64,000 nucleotides of DNA from contig JADKKF010000014.1 in the NCBI GenBank assembly GCA_016720635.1, positions 38,501-102,500 of the forward strand, in the 5' to 3' direction. The stretch is from Saprospiraceae bacterium. Its GTDB lineage: Bacteria; Bacteroidota; Bacteroidia; Chitinophagales; Saprospiraceae. The translations under genes and the position numbers were made by a program. Below, piece after piece: positions 1-8,738 of the stretch. The notes beneath the pieces are model-generated. The model had not been told where the DNA came from. It worked only from the letters and a program-made list of their open reading frames with translations, and made no database searches. Each line of letters begins with the position of its first letter. Within the stretch, counting starts at the first letter, position 1.

Positions 1-764
1 AGACCCGCCTCGATCCCCGTTTTTAGATAAGATAAACCATCTGCAAGGGTATATGCCAATTCTAAGTCTGTGGGAGCACCAGCTTCGTGCATATGGTACC
101 CACTGATAGAAATAGAATTAAATTTGGGCATTTTCTTGGAAGTATAGGTAAATATATCGGAAATGATTTTCATCGAAGGCCCAGGTGGATAAATATAAGT
201 ATTCCGTACCATGAACTCCTTTAGGATATCATTTTGTATGGTTCCACTCAATTTTTCTAAAGTTACGCCTTGTTCCTCGGCCGCTACGATATAAAATGCC
301 ATGATGGGAAGCACTGCGCCATTCATCGTCATGGATACGGACATTTGATCGAGGGGTATATCAGCGAAAAGAATCTTCATATCCTCCACGGAGTCAATAG
401 CCACACCTGCCTTACCCACGTCACCCGTCACTCTAGGGTGGTCCGAGTCGTAGCCTCTATGCGTAGCCAAATCAAATGCCACGGAAAGTCCCTTTTGACC
501 CGAAGCCAAATTCCTTTTATAAAAAGCATTGCTTTCTTCAGCTGTAGAAAAGCCAGCATACTGTCGAATAGTCCATTTATTCCCCAAATACATCGATGCA
601 AAGGGTCCACGACCATAAGGAGGGAATCCCGACAACATATTATTTTGATGGGGGAAAATCTGCCCAAGTGCTTTTACTGAAGCATCATCAACCAATTCAA
701 CATTCGCCGAGTGATCTTCTTTTGTTTCTTTTAATATGTTTAAGTCTAGCTGTAATGGATCCAA
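1..764 (-). CDS. Methylmalonyl-CoA mutase, large (catalytic) subunit, 5' part only
   Basis: Interconverts succinyl-CoA and (R)-methylmalonyl-CoA with adenosylcobalamin (propionate metabolism). The frame runs off the window edge, so only about 254 N-terminal codons are present. Hallmark stretches read on the minus strand are WTIRQYAGFSTAEESNAFY, GLSVAFDLATHRGYDSDHP, MSVSMTMNGAVLPIMAFY, GTIQNDILKEFMVRNTYIYP and FNSISISGYHMHEAGAP, all typical of the substrate-binding TIM barrel. The start is uncertain. An in-frame TAA lies two codons upstream of a TTG at 764, and the first in-frame ATG is at 638, just before the conserved LSGFPPYGRGPFASMY. The roughly 40 residues between them do not look like the usual N-terminal arm. 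Either this is a short-armed variant or an upstream segment was lost or frameshifted. Family assignment is certain; start is not. Confidence 0.93.
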   Translation of the reverse strand, partial: MDPLQLDLNILKETKEDHSANVELVDDASVKALGQIFPHQNNMLSGFPPYGRGPFASMYLGNKWTIRQYAGFSTAEESNAFYKRNLASGQKGLSVAFDLATHRGYDSDHPRVTGDVGKAGVAIDSVEDMKILFADIPLDQMSVSMTMNGAVLPIMAFYIVAAEEQGVTLEKLSGTIQNDILKEFMVRNTYIYPPGPSMKIISDIFTYTSKKMPKFNSISISGYHMHEAGAPTDLELAYTLADGLSYLKTGIEAG

Positions 765-958
765 ATTTTATGTCGTTTTATGCGATTGATAAATTCAAAA
801 TTAATAAAATCTTTGAGCTTTTTCTTACCAAAATGAAGTTGAAAAAAAATATCGACTTCTTTTTTGTATTTGACTAAAAGAATAGCTGCTTTTTCAAAAT
901 ATTATATCACGAGGCAACGAATGGGCAAAATTTGTCTCTTAATAATAAAAAAAAATAT

Positions 959-1687
959 ATGAAAAAGACTTTACTTTATGGCATTGTTGCCAGTTTTGCA
1001 TGTTTTACTCAAATTAGCATCGCACAGAGTTCAAAATTTAGCGTGGGATTATTGGCGGGCTACCAAATGTCCTATTTGGTGAATCAAAATGATTCAGATG
1101 AAGGCCCTGAATTGGATTATGGAGATCCACCGGCTGCCTTGGCATTGGGGGTAAGTCTGGCTTATCACATCAGTCCAAAATTTGCTATAGGCGTTGACCC
1201 TCTGTTTGTTAGTAAACAGGGCATGAACTATACTCAAGAACTGACTGGAGGTACTGGAACCATAAAGATGGAACTCAACTACACCAAAATTCCATTATTG
1301 TTCAAATTCAATACCAATCCAGATGCAAAAGTTGTTTTTACAGCTTATGCTGGGCCACAAATTTCGTTATTGGGGGATAATGTAATAACAGCTATTTCCA
1401 AAGGAATTGACGGGTCAAGCCAAGTAAAAACTTTAATTGATCGAGAGTTTAATTTGAGTATAAATGGTACTACATTAATCTCTACGAGCTTAGATAGATC
1501 AGCTTTTAAATCTAGTACTTTTGGAGGCGTAATTGGCTTGGGTGCACAGATTAATTTTGGTAAATTTTTCCTAACCCCTTCTATCAGAGCTGATTATGAT
1601 TTCACAGATGCTGAGGAAAAAGAGGCTTCTTATACTGTTGCAGGTGAAAAAAATATATTCTCAAAACTGGAAGTCTGGCTAATTTAG
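959..1687 (+). CDS. Outer-membrane beta-barrel protein (PorT/OMP_b-brl type), C-terminus frameshifted
   Basis: About 240 residues with an N-terminal signal peptide (MKKTLLYGIVASFACF, then a cleavage-like IAQS) and alternating strands typical of small Bacteroidota outer-membrane barrels; role unknown. ATG 959 is preferred to a TTG at 932 because the signal peptide starts there. The frame ends at 1687 after SKLEVWLI, which is not a barrel end. One frame over, sequence continues to a stop at 1765-1767 and ends ITAGFFLNLGYKF, a proper last strand with terminal Phe. Adding one A to the seven-A run at 1647-1653 joins the two. The gene is therefore probably 959-1767 with a one-base deletion, by sequencing error or slippage. 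Confidence 0.85.
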   Translation: MKKTLLYGIVASFACFTQISIAQSSKFSVGLLAGYQMSYLVNQNDSDEGPELDYGDPPAALALGVSLAYHISPKFAIGVDPLFVSKQGMNYTQELTGGTGTIKMELNYTKIPLLFKFNTNPDAKVVFTAYAGPQISLLGDNVITAISKGIDGSSQVKTLIDREFNLSINGTTLISTSLDRSAFKSSTFGGVIGLGAQINFGKFFLTPSIRADYDFTDAEEKEASYTVAGEKNIFSKLEVWLI

Positions 1688-1849
1688 GTGAGCCAAATAC
1701 TAAAGATAGAAGTAAAACACACAATATCACAGCTGGGTTTTTCTTGAATCTAGGTTATAAGTTCTAGGTGAATGTTTCACCAACTTGAAGAATTAATTGT
1801 GTAATTCTATTGATTTGAGGGTGGATAATAGAAGGTTAAAATAGTTGTG

Positions 1850-2335
1850 CTAGGAATTGGTATAAGGTTTTAATTCGATTATTTCGATGTAAACAGAATC
1901 AGAGTTTAAAATTTGAAAATAATCTAGGAGATCTTGTACCAATCCCCTGCGCACGACCCAAATCATATCCTTTTCTTTGTCCAAAAATTCATTGATGGTT
2001 TTTGCAAATCCAAGTCCTTTTAGCTCTAAAGGGCCCAATTCATCGATTAGTATCGTATTTTTAGACGGGTTGTTAGCGACTTTATAGAGATGTTCTATCG
2101 CCCACTCGAATGAGGCTTGAGAAAAAGTATATTTTCCAATTTGTAAAACCATTTCGCCGCCATTTGAGGTTGATTCCATATGGATGGATTCGTTGCTGTG
2201 TAACGGTTGAAAGCATCGAATTCCATTTATGATGGGTGAAAGAATTCCTCCAATGGACAATTTTTTTTCATAAAAAGTTTGTAAAAACGTCGTCTTGCCC
2301 GAATGTTTTTCTCCAGTATAAATGGTGATATTCAT
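1850..2335 (-). CDS. THEP1-like P-loop nucleoside-triphosphatase
   Basis: 161-residue P-loop NTPase. Walker A is GEKHSGKTT at residues 8-16, and Walker B is TILIDELGPLEL from about residue 94. The Asp-Glu-Leu-Gly-Pro-Leu-Glu pattern is characteristic of the THEP1 / nucleotide kinase-related family (PF03266), whose members hydrolyse NTPs in vitro and have unclear roles in cells. It starts 2 bp after the stop of the membrane protein encoded upstream on the same strand, so the two are probably co-transcribed and may work together. The pair is divergent from a xanthine-dehydrogenase-type subunit. A link to molybdoenzyme maturation or purine handling is only inferred from this position. Confidence 0.8.
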   Translation of the reverse strand: MNITIYTGEKHSGKTTFLQTFYEKKLSIGGILSPIINGIRCFQPLHSNESIHMESTSNGGEMVLQIGKYTFSQASFEWAIEHLYKVANNPSKNTILIDELGPLELKGLGFAKTINEFLDKEKDMIWVVRRGLVQDLLDYFQILNSDSVYIEIIELKPYTNS

Positions 2336-2337
2336 GC

Positions 2338-3318
2338 TTATGATTTTTCAGAAATAAAATATCCACCTAGGTCATAGTAAAATAATTTGATTCTTTTCCA
2401 CCAAGCTAAGTTTGAATTTTTTTGCCAAAAAAACTTAACCAAATTCCACATGTTGGGTACTGCTTGCATGACGGCTTGGATGTCGTTATTTTGATTTTCT
2501 TGACTATTTTTAATCCAAATGGTCATTAATTTTTTGAAAAAAGGAATGATGACAAAGAACCACCCAATCACAATAATGGAAGCCCTCACGACCAAATAAA
2601 TCCAATCTTTATGATTTAAAATATCAAAATAAATGAAACAAAGCGATCCTAGAAGAATCCAGGGCCAAAACCAAGAACGTGTCTTTTTATTATCAATCAA
2701 CTCGCCCGCTGTGGTTGGTATTTCTATGCTTTTATCGTAAATATTCCATTTCATCTGTATCAGACGGTTTAAAGCATTCCCTAGCCAAATTCCAACCGCC
2801 AAATGGAGAAGTAAATATAAAATCATGAATAATAGCGAATAGGAAGAAATATGGAAAGAGTTCATAACCTTATTCATCCAATCGTCAAACGCATCCATAA
2901 ATCCCATGCCAAATATGAAATATACTACTAATAATCTTTGAATACCCGATTCTACCAAAGATATTATCGAAAGTAAAAAGCATTTGACTCTAAGTGACCA
3001 AGGGGTACTGAATAAAATTTGACCAAGTATTGACTGAAAGGCGAGGGCTAAGTATGCAGTTGGGGGACTTTGTGGGCTTAGTAGAAACTTACAGGCAGCC
3101 ACTATGACAAAGGCCTTTAATATGGCTCCTTTTTCAGGGAAGTGAATGCCCAATAGTGTAATGCAAAAAATGGCACCTGAGCCTACCAAAAGTCCAGAAA
3201 TAGGAATATGCAACCCATGTATTAATCCGCCCAAAAACCCTTCGAGTACAGCCCAGAGGGTTATAATTTGATAATATTTTTGATTATATTTATCCAAGTC
3301 TGTATCTTTAACATTCAT
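2338..3318 (-). CDS. Multi-pass membrane protein of unknown function
   Basis: 326 residues with roughly eight hydrophobic segments: about 18-58 (two spans), 65-110, 120-140, 155-180, and two near 215-260. The C-terminal tail is basic and likely cytoplasmic (KNSNLAWWKRIKLFYY). I do not recognise the family. It is the first gene of a two-gene unit with the THEP1-like NTPase, separated by 2 bp. Its start codon is 17 bp from the divergent start of the 2Fe-2S/FAD xanthine-dehydrogenase subunit. No signal peptide is seen beyond the first membrane span. An energy-coupled or accessory transporter that uses the adjacent NTPase is conceivable but unproven. Confidence 0.75.
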   Translation of the reverse strand: MNVKDTDLDKYNQKYYQIITLWAVLEGFLGGLIHGLHIPISGLLVGSGAIFCITLLGIHFPEKGAILKAFVIVAACKFLLSPQSPPTAYLALAFQSILGQILFSTPWSLRVKCFLLSIISLVESGIQRLLVVYFIFGMGFMDAFDDWMNKVMNSFHISSYSLLFMILYLLLHLAVGIWLGNALNRLIQMKWNIYDKSIEIPTTAGELIDNKKTRSWFWPWILLGSLCFIYFDILNHKDWIYLVVRASIIVIGWFFVIIPFFKKLMTIWIKNSQENQNNDIQAVMQAVPNMWNLVKFFWQKNSNLAWWKRIKLFYYDLGGYFISEKS

Positions 3319-3335
3319 TTTATACGGCTTAGAAA

Positions 3336-4718
3336 ATGATCTCCTTTATATTAAATAATAAAATAATCCATACGCTAACCAATCCAGCGACACCGCTTTT
3401 GGATTTTATTAGATATGAATCCAATCTCAAAGGTACAAAAATTGGTTGTAGAGAAGGAGATTGTGGGGCATGTACCATCTTGGTAGGTGAAATAATCAAC
3501 GACAAATTATCTTATCGCAGCGTGACTTCTTGCTTGTTTCCCCTCGCCAATGCCGTAGGAAAGCATATTGTTACCATTGAAGGTATTAATAGAGAAGGAG
3601 CCTTAAACCCAATACAGGAAGCCATGTCAAATCAAAATGCCACTCAGTGTGGGTTTTGCACAGTCGGCTTTGTTATGTCGTTGACGGGTTATGCATTGAA
3701 TAAAAAAGGGCATGAAAAGGAAGAAGCTATCGCCTCGATTGACGGGAATATATGCCGTTGTACTGGTTATAAATCCATAGAAAAGGCAGCTGGAGACATT
3801 GTGAATCATTGCAATGCTTTTGCTGAAGGAAGTAAAATAGAAAGGGCCATTGCTTGTGGAGCAGTACCTGCGTATTTCCAAGGGATAGAAGATACATTAA
3901 AGGAATTGACAAACACTAAGGAGGATATCGAGGCTAATGGCTGGACGATAGGAGGGGGAACGGATTTGTATGTTCAAAAGCACGATGAATTATTGGATGT
4001 CAAGAACGAATTTATCTCACAGCAATTGGTCCATGAACCGATCAAAATTACAGATAGTGGCATTGAATTGGATGGACGTTGTACTGTAACTCAGTTCGTA
4101 AACGAGCCGTTGATAATGGAGCATTTTCCTTGCGTTAAAGGATTAGGGGTGTTGGTGTCGAGCACGCCAATACGAAACATGGCGACTTTGGCAGGAAATT
4201 TGGTTAATGCTTCGCCCATTGGCGATATGTCGATTCTATTTTTAGCTTTAAACGCCTCAATAGAATTAACGAGTGCACAAGGAATTCGTAGCGTCTCTTT
4301 AAGTCAGTTTTATCAAGGATATAAAAAGTTAGACAAAACCAAAGAGGAAATACTGACCAAAATACTAATCCCAAAGCGCGCAACCCTAGGCAGCGTCAAT
4401 TTTGAGAAAGTGAGTAAAAGAACATGGTTGGATATCGCCAGTGTCAATAGCGCTTTTTGGATAGAACTCGATGGGAATAATATCAAGGAAGCTAGAATAT
4501 CAGCGGGTGGGGTAGGGCCGACTCCTGCGATTTTAACACAAACATCTACATTTTTAAAAGGAAAAAACATAAGCAGCCAAACGATTTCTGAGGCATGTGA
4601 AATGGCTCAAAACGAAGTAAGCCCCATCAGCGACGCACGGGGAACTGTTGAATACAAAAAATTATTACTGAGCCAATTGATCAAAGCCCATTTCCTCGAA
4701 TTATTTGGTATTGTTTAG
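3336..4718 (+). CDS. xdhA: Xanthine dehydrogenase-type small subunit (2Fe-2S + FAD domains)
   Basis: 460-residue fusion of the two electron-transfer modules of the molybdenum hydroxylase family. The plant-type 2Fe-2S domain has CREGDCGAC (C38, C43, C46) and C66. The second 2Fe-2S helical domain has QCGFC (C105, C108) and CRC (C140, C142). The FAD-binding domain has GGGTD at 207-211 and TLAGNLVNASPIGD at about 285-298, followed by the CO-dehydrogenase flavoprotein C-terminal domain. The length matches bacterial XdhA. The catalytic molybdopterin subunit (XdhB), normally next door, is absent: the next complete gene is an unrelated protease on the other strand. The start is supported by alignment of the N-terminal ISFILNN motif. 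The true substrate is unknown; purines are the likeliest. Confidence 0.88.
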   Translation: MISFILNNKIIHTLTNPATPLLDFIRYESNLKGTKIGCREGDCGACTILVGEIINDKLSYRSVTSCLFPLANAVGKHIVTIEGINREGALNPIQEAMSNQNATQCGFCTVGFVMSLTGYALNKKGHEKEEAIASIDGNICRCTGYKSIEKAAGDIVNHCNAFAEGSKIERAIACGAVPAYFQGIEDTLKELTNTKEDIEANGWTIGGGTDLYVQKHDELLDVKNEFISQQLVHEPIKITDSGIELDGRCTVTQFVNEPLIMEHFPCVKGLGVLVSSTPIRNMATLAGNLVNASPIGDMSILFLALNASIELTSAQGIRSVSLSQFYQGYKKLDKTKEEILTKILIPKRATLGSVNFEKVSKRTWLDIASVNSAFWIELDGNNIKEARISAGGVGPTPAILTQTSTFLKGKNISSQTISEACEMAQNEVSPISDARGTVEYKKLLLSQLIKAHFLELFGIV

Positions 4719-4732
4719 CTCAGGGTTATTTT

Positions 4733-4887
4733 CTCATTTCTTGAAATATTGGATTGCCGCACTTAGGTTCTATGAAGTCGGCTTCCTCTAATTTCGTACC
4801 AATATTCAAATAGTAAAAAAATTCAATAGAATTGCCTCTAGCCCCGCTTAGGTAATAACATGTCAGAAGTACAGGCTTTTGTGGGTA
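4733..4887 (-). pseudogene. Possible 3' remnant of an unidentified gene
   Basis: Between the XdhA-type gene and the CPBP protease, the minus strand has an open stretch of about 50 codons that begins right after a TAG and has no usable start. It reads with plausible composition (for example LLTCYYLSGARGNSIEFFYY and IEPKCGNPIFQEMRK) and ends in TAA near 4733. It does not resemble XdhB. It could be the end of a gene interrupted by the AT-rich protease gene next door, or chance. I see no promoter or terminator here. Confidence 0.25.
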
Positions 4888-4901
4888 TTTGTACTAGGGC
4901 C

Positions 4902-5576
4902 TCAAAATAATAACGATTTTAACTTTTCGTAATAACCAAAGTATAGTATTGTAAGTGATGTCAAATTTACGAAACCGTGAGTAAGTATGGAATACCATAG
5001 ATTTTTGTTAAATGATAAAAATATTATTCCAAAAATAAGACCTATTATTCCAGTACTTATGGCACCGCTTAATCCCTGATACAGATGACAAAGTCCAAAT
5101 AAAATGGAAGTAATAAACAAAGAAATTAAATCGCTAAATTTATTCACTTTAATAAATTTAGATATTCTCGTAATTAAAAATCCACGAAATAATATTTCTT
5201 CTAATAAGCCTCCAAGCACAAAACCAATAATTATCCATACTAAATATTCTCCTATACTACTCATTTTTACTTTAGTTAAATCAATAGTTGAATGAGTCAA
5301 TTTTTCTATCATTGGATTTACTAAAATTTCCATAGCCAATTCAATTGCTATTCCCATAAATGCAGATAGAATTATTAGAATTGCCGTGTTTTTAGGTTGC
5401 TTCAGTCCAATTGACTGTCGGAGTTCATTTCTATTTTTGCTACGCCTTAAATATACAATAACTAATATAAAGGAAAGAATTACTCCATATTGTGGTATTG
5501 ACAATATAGATATTACAGACAGAATTGTAATTATTAATTCTAATCTTTCTGGTGGTAATTTTTTTATGAACAACAT
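4902..5576 (-). CDS. CPBP-family intramembrane metalloprotease (CAAX/Abi type)
   Basis: 224 residues, mostly hydrophobic, with the three motifs of the CPBP (CAAX protease and bacteriocin-processing) family: EEILFRGF (E126, E127, R131), FGLCHLYQG (H164) and LTHGFVN (H200, N204). About six or seven membrane spans are visible. Such proteins are membrane-embedded glutamic/metallo proteases; in bacteria the substrate is usually unknown. The gene is visibly more AT-rich than its neighbours, which fits but does not prove acquisition. It stands alone between convergently and co-directionally arranged neighbours with unrelated functions. Confidence 0.85.
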   Translation of the reverse strand: MLFIKKLPPERLELIITILSVISILSIPQYGVILSFILVIVYLRRSKNRNELRQSIGLKQPKNTAILIILSAFMGIAIELAMEILVNPMIEKLTHSTIDLTKVKMSSIGEYLVWIIIGFVLGGLLEEILFRGFLITRISKFIKVNKFSDLISLFITSILFGLCHLYQGLSGAISTGIIGLIFGIIFLSFNKNLWYSILTHGFVNLTSLTILYFGYYEKLKSLLF

Positions 5577-5628
5577 AATTTTAAAAGTTTAATTCTTCTC
5601 CAAGCTTGTTGCCAATTTTTTATTATCC

Positions 5629-7365
5629 CTATTCTACCTCACATTCGATATCGTCGCAGTGATAATGCCTTTTAACAGGGGCCTTAGCCGCTTGTGTTGC
5701 CTGCCCACCTTGTTTTTCTTTTATCATTTTTTGGATAATGCGATTTCGCTCAGTCGCGATGGCTTCATTCTGAATTTTTTCCTCGGCCTGATCATAATAC
5801 AAAATGCCATCGACCCATGTTTTTTCAGCTCTGGCATATATGGACAATGGATTGGCTGACCATAGCACTATGTCTGCATCTTTGCCAACCTTTAGACTGC
5901 CCATCCGATGGTCTAATTGCAGTAGTTTGGCAGGATTGAGAGTCACCATCTTCCAAGCGTCCTCTTCGCTCATCCCCGTGTACATAATGGATTTCGCGGC
6001 CTCTTGATTAAGCCTTCTGGCCATTTCAGCATCATCTGAATTAATCGCTGTTACGACCTTTTCTTTGGATAAGATGCCCGCATTGTGAGGAATGGCTTCT
6101 GCGACTTCAAATTTATACATCCACCAGTCCGCGAAAGAGGCCGCACCAACTCCATGCGCCGCCATTTTATCAGCGACTTTATATCCTTCGAGGATATGGG
6201 TGAAAGTATTCACCTTAAAATTAAATTTCTCGGCAACTTTCATCAACATATTAATCTCAGATTGTACATATGAATGGCATGTAATGAATCGTTTTTTTTG
6301 TAAAATTTCTAAACCAGCTTCAAGGTCTAAATCCCTTCTTTGTGTTGGATTGGACTTTAGGTTTTGTCCATATTCCGTAGCTCTAGTAAAGTAATCCATA
6401 TACCACTGTTCGACTCCCATACGGGTTTGAGGGAATCTAGTGACGGCGTTATCACCCCAATTGGATTGCTTGACATTTTCGCCAAGAGCGAACTTTATAT
6501 AGGGCTTGGCGCCTTCGATTTTCATTTCTTCGGGCAATACGCCCCATCTTAATTTGATGATGGCTGACTGACCTCCTACTGGATTGGCCGATCCATGCAA
6601 TAACTGGGCGGCAGTTACACCTCCTGCAAGTTGTCGATAAATGTTTACATCATCTGAATTGAGGACATCTCCTATTCGCACCTCGGCACTGCTAGACTGG
6701 GTTCCTTCGTTTACCCCTCTTGAGATCGCAATATGAGAGTGTTCATCTATAATGCCCGAGGACAAGTGTTTACCTTTAGCGTCAATAACCAAAGCATTGG
6801 GAGCATTCAGGGCCTTGCCAATTGCGGATATTTTGCCATTTTCTATCAATAAATCAGATTCTTGGAGTATGCCTTGAGATTCATTGGTCCATAAAGTGGC
6901 ATTTTTTACTAGAAAAACACCTTGTTTAGGCTTTTCACTCCAGCCATAGGCTCCATATGGAAAGGTCATTTTAGGTGAAACTAAGCTATCTTTTGCTGCG
7001 TTTTTCTTGATATCATGGGTTAAAAGGGAATCAATTTTATTACTCAATGTGGCATTCCATGATACCCAATTGCCCTTGGGGTCATAACCAAAGCCTTGAT
7101 ATCCATTTACTGTCGGTTTGCCTGAAAGTCTATACGTTTGATCGCTGTCCTTAGCGATTGGGATGGTCAATTGAACGTCATTTTTGTCGAGTTTTATTTT
7201 GCCTTTCCACTCTATCGTATCAAGTTTTAAAATTAATTCAGGGGTATTGTTTTTAGATTTGATCAAACATTTGAATGATTGATTTCCCGCGGTCAATAAA
7301 TACGCTCCAGTAGCTTGTAATTCGACATCTTTAACCTGATGGGTATATTGTTTATTTCGAGCCAA
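5629..7365 (-). CDS. Amidohydrolase, catalytic C-terminal half of a split two-domain protein
   Basis: 578 residues of the metal-dependent amidohydrolase superfamily (imidazolonepropionase-like). Metal-site signatures are DEHSHIA (HxH), CHSY, THILEGYK and NSDDAE. The C-terminal composite-domain strand VGKDADIVLWSANPL is also typical. The apparent start is a TTG inside the 3' end of the upstream fragment, with a 73-bp overlap in another frame. Related Bacteroidota proteins are single chains of about 1,000 residues carrying both halves. Adding one A in CGAAATAAAC near 7355 fuses them as EVWLENKQYTHQ, so this is almost certainly one gene (5629-8633) with a one-base deletion. The tail ends RHYHCDDIECEVE, a Cys/His-rich segment that might bind metal. 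Confidence 0.85.
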   Translation of the reverse strand: MARNKQYTHQVKDVELQATGAYLLTAGNQSFKCLIKSKNNTPELILKLDTIEWKGKIKLDKNDVQLTIPIAKDSDQTYRLSGKPTVNGYQGFGYDPKGNWVSWNATLSNKIDSLLTHDIKKNAAKDSLVSPKMTFPYGAYGWSEKPKQGVFLVKNATLWTNESQGILQESDLLIENGKISAIGKALNAPNALVIDAKGKHLSSGIIDEHSHIAISRGVNEGTQSSSAEVRIGDVLNSDDVNIYRQLAGGVTAAQLLHGSANPVGGQSAIIKLRWGVLPEEMKIEGAKPYIKFALGENVKQSNWGDNAVTRFPQTRMGVEQWYMDYFTRATEYGQNLKSNPTQRRDLDLEAGLEILQKKRFITCHSYVQSEINMLMKVAEKFNFKVNTFTHILEGYKVADKMAAHGVGAASFADWWMYKFEVAEAIPHNAGILSKEKVVTAINSDDAEMARRLNQEAAKSIMYTGMSEEDAWKMVTLNPAKLLQLDHRMGSLKVGKDADIVLWSANPLSIYARAEKTWVDGILYYDQAEEKIQNEAIATERNRIIQKMIKEKQGGQATQAAKAPVKRHYHCDDIECEVE

Positions 7366-8633
7366 ACTTCCATTACTTTTGCTTTTTCATCAAAGATGTT
7401 TTGGTTAGAAATAAAAAAGTGGGCCAATTTTCCTACCTCAAGGCTTCCTAATTGGTCATAAACGCCAATCATTTTTGCAGGAATCTCGGTTAGACTTTTC
7501 AAGGCTTGTTCTTCCGTTAATCCATATTTTATGGCTTTGCGCAATGCTGGCAAGAACATATTTTTTTCTTTAAGACCTTGACTTGTAAAGGCAAAATTTA
7601 TCCCGTTCTTTGCTAAAATGGCTGGATTGAATGGGGCTGCCTCCCAATGTTTCATTTGGCCAAGAGTGACGATATTAGACTTGTATGGATCTTCTACATC
7701 ATAGGCATCGGGGAATGCTATCGGTATGATCAATGCAGTATTGAGTTTTTTTATTTCCTCGACTCTCTGATATTCATCGCCATTGCCCTTGATGATATAT
7801 TTTTTATTGAATTCCTTAGCGATTTTATCTATTCTAAAGATGTCAAATTTTTCAGATGCTTCAAAAAACAATGGTTTGTTTTGAATTTTATTCCAAGCAT
7901 CCAAAGAAAGGTTGAATTCCTTTTTGAATCCTTCTTTTGCGTACCAATCTGCATCGAGGTAGGTCTGCCTCAACAGTGCTATGCTGCCCATGAGAGAATT
8001 TGGATAGTCCTGAGTGGAACTTCCCTTTCTGAATGAATGAAAGACACCTGCTTGATCTTTTATTACCAATAAATTTTCTTTGTCTATGCCTAGAGATAAT
8101 AGCACCCCAGTTCCACGCAAGATTCCGTCCATTCTATGACTGAGTACGTCCCCAAACCCAGCGGCTCTGAATTCTTGGGCTCCTTTCTCATCAGCAGAGA
8201 TATTTTCAACTGCATTGTATTCTGGTTTCAATGCTTCATTCCAAGCAAACGGCCCCTTTTGAGAATTGTTGGTCTGTGCAGGTGATCCAAATGTTCTACC
8301 TGAAAAGCTTGTATTCAAGGATTTAGGAAGCGCATAATCTGCATATAAATCTATAAAGCAAGGATAAGCCACCTGGTTGGCATAATCCAATACAATGACA
8401 TCTTTAGCCAAGCTAATATTTTGTCCAATCTGCAATATTTTTCCATCTTTTATGACGATGGTTGCCTTATCAAGGGTCTTTGAGCCTGTGTTGATTTTAA
8501 GATTGGTTAATGCAATGACAGCATTTCGGAAATCTTGAACTCCATTGGTGTAAAAAGTTGATTCTTGACCAAAAGAGAAAACCCCAAACAATGCTATCAA
8601 TGATAGCGTACAAAATATTTGATGTTTAACCAT
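7293..8633 (-). CDS. Amidohydrolase, secreted N-terminal half of the same split protein
   Basis: 446 residues that begin with a signal peptide (MVKHQIFCTLSLIALFGVFS, then FGQE), so the full protein is exported to the periplasm or surface. It has an amidohydrolase-like fold, including the composite-domain pattern ATIVIKDGKILQIG and CFIDLYADYA where an active enzyme would have HxH, so this half is probably non-catalytic. The last genuine residues are EVWLE; the following 18 (INNIPIRLKM...) come from reading past the frameshift described for the downstream half. The substrate is unknown; dipeptides or cyclic amides are typical of relatives. Confidence 0.82.
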   Translation of the reverse strand: MVKHQIFCTLSLIALFGVFSFGQESTFYTNGVQDFRNAVIALTNLKINTGSKTLDKATIVIKDGKILQIGQNISLAKDVIVLDYANQVAYPCFIDLYADYALPKSLNTSFSGRTFGSPAQTNNSQKGPFAWNEALKPEYNAVENISADEKGAQEFRAAGFGDVLSHRMDGILRGTGVLLSLGIDKENLLVIKDQAGVFHSFRKGSSTQDYPNSLMGSIALLRQTYLDADWYAKEGFKKEFNLSLDAWNKIQNKPLFFEASEKFDIFRIDKIAKEFNKKYIIKGNGDEYQRVEEIKKLNTALIIPIAFPDAYDVEDPYKSNIVTLGQMKHWEAAPFNPAILAKNGINFAFTSQGLKEKNMFLPALRKAIKYGLTEEQALKSLTEIPAKMIGVYDQLGSLEVGKLAHFFISNQNIFDEKAKVMEVWLEINNIPIRLKMSNYKLLERIY

Positions 8634-8738
8634 AAATAAAAATGATTAAGATGGTAAAAAATATTGATTAGGCGAAAAATAATCAAAATGTACCACTTCC
8701 AGCCCAAAAAATGGTTGAAGAATTATCGAAAATCTAAA

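Noticed and set aside
270..680. 136-codon plus-strand open frame near the window start
   Set aside because: Opposite strand reads as unmistakable methylmalonyl-CoA mutase.
7340..7365. Programmed ribosomal frameshift joining the amidohydrolase halves
   Set aside because: CGAAATAAAC is not a slippery heptamer and no stimulatory structure is evident; single-base indels elsewhere in the window make an error simpler.
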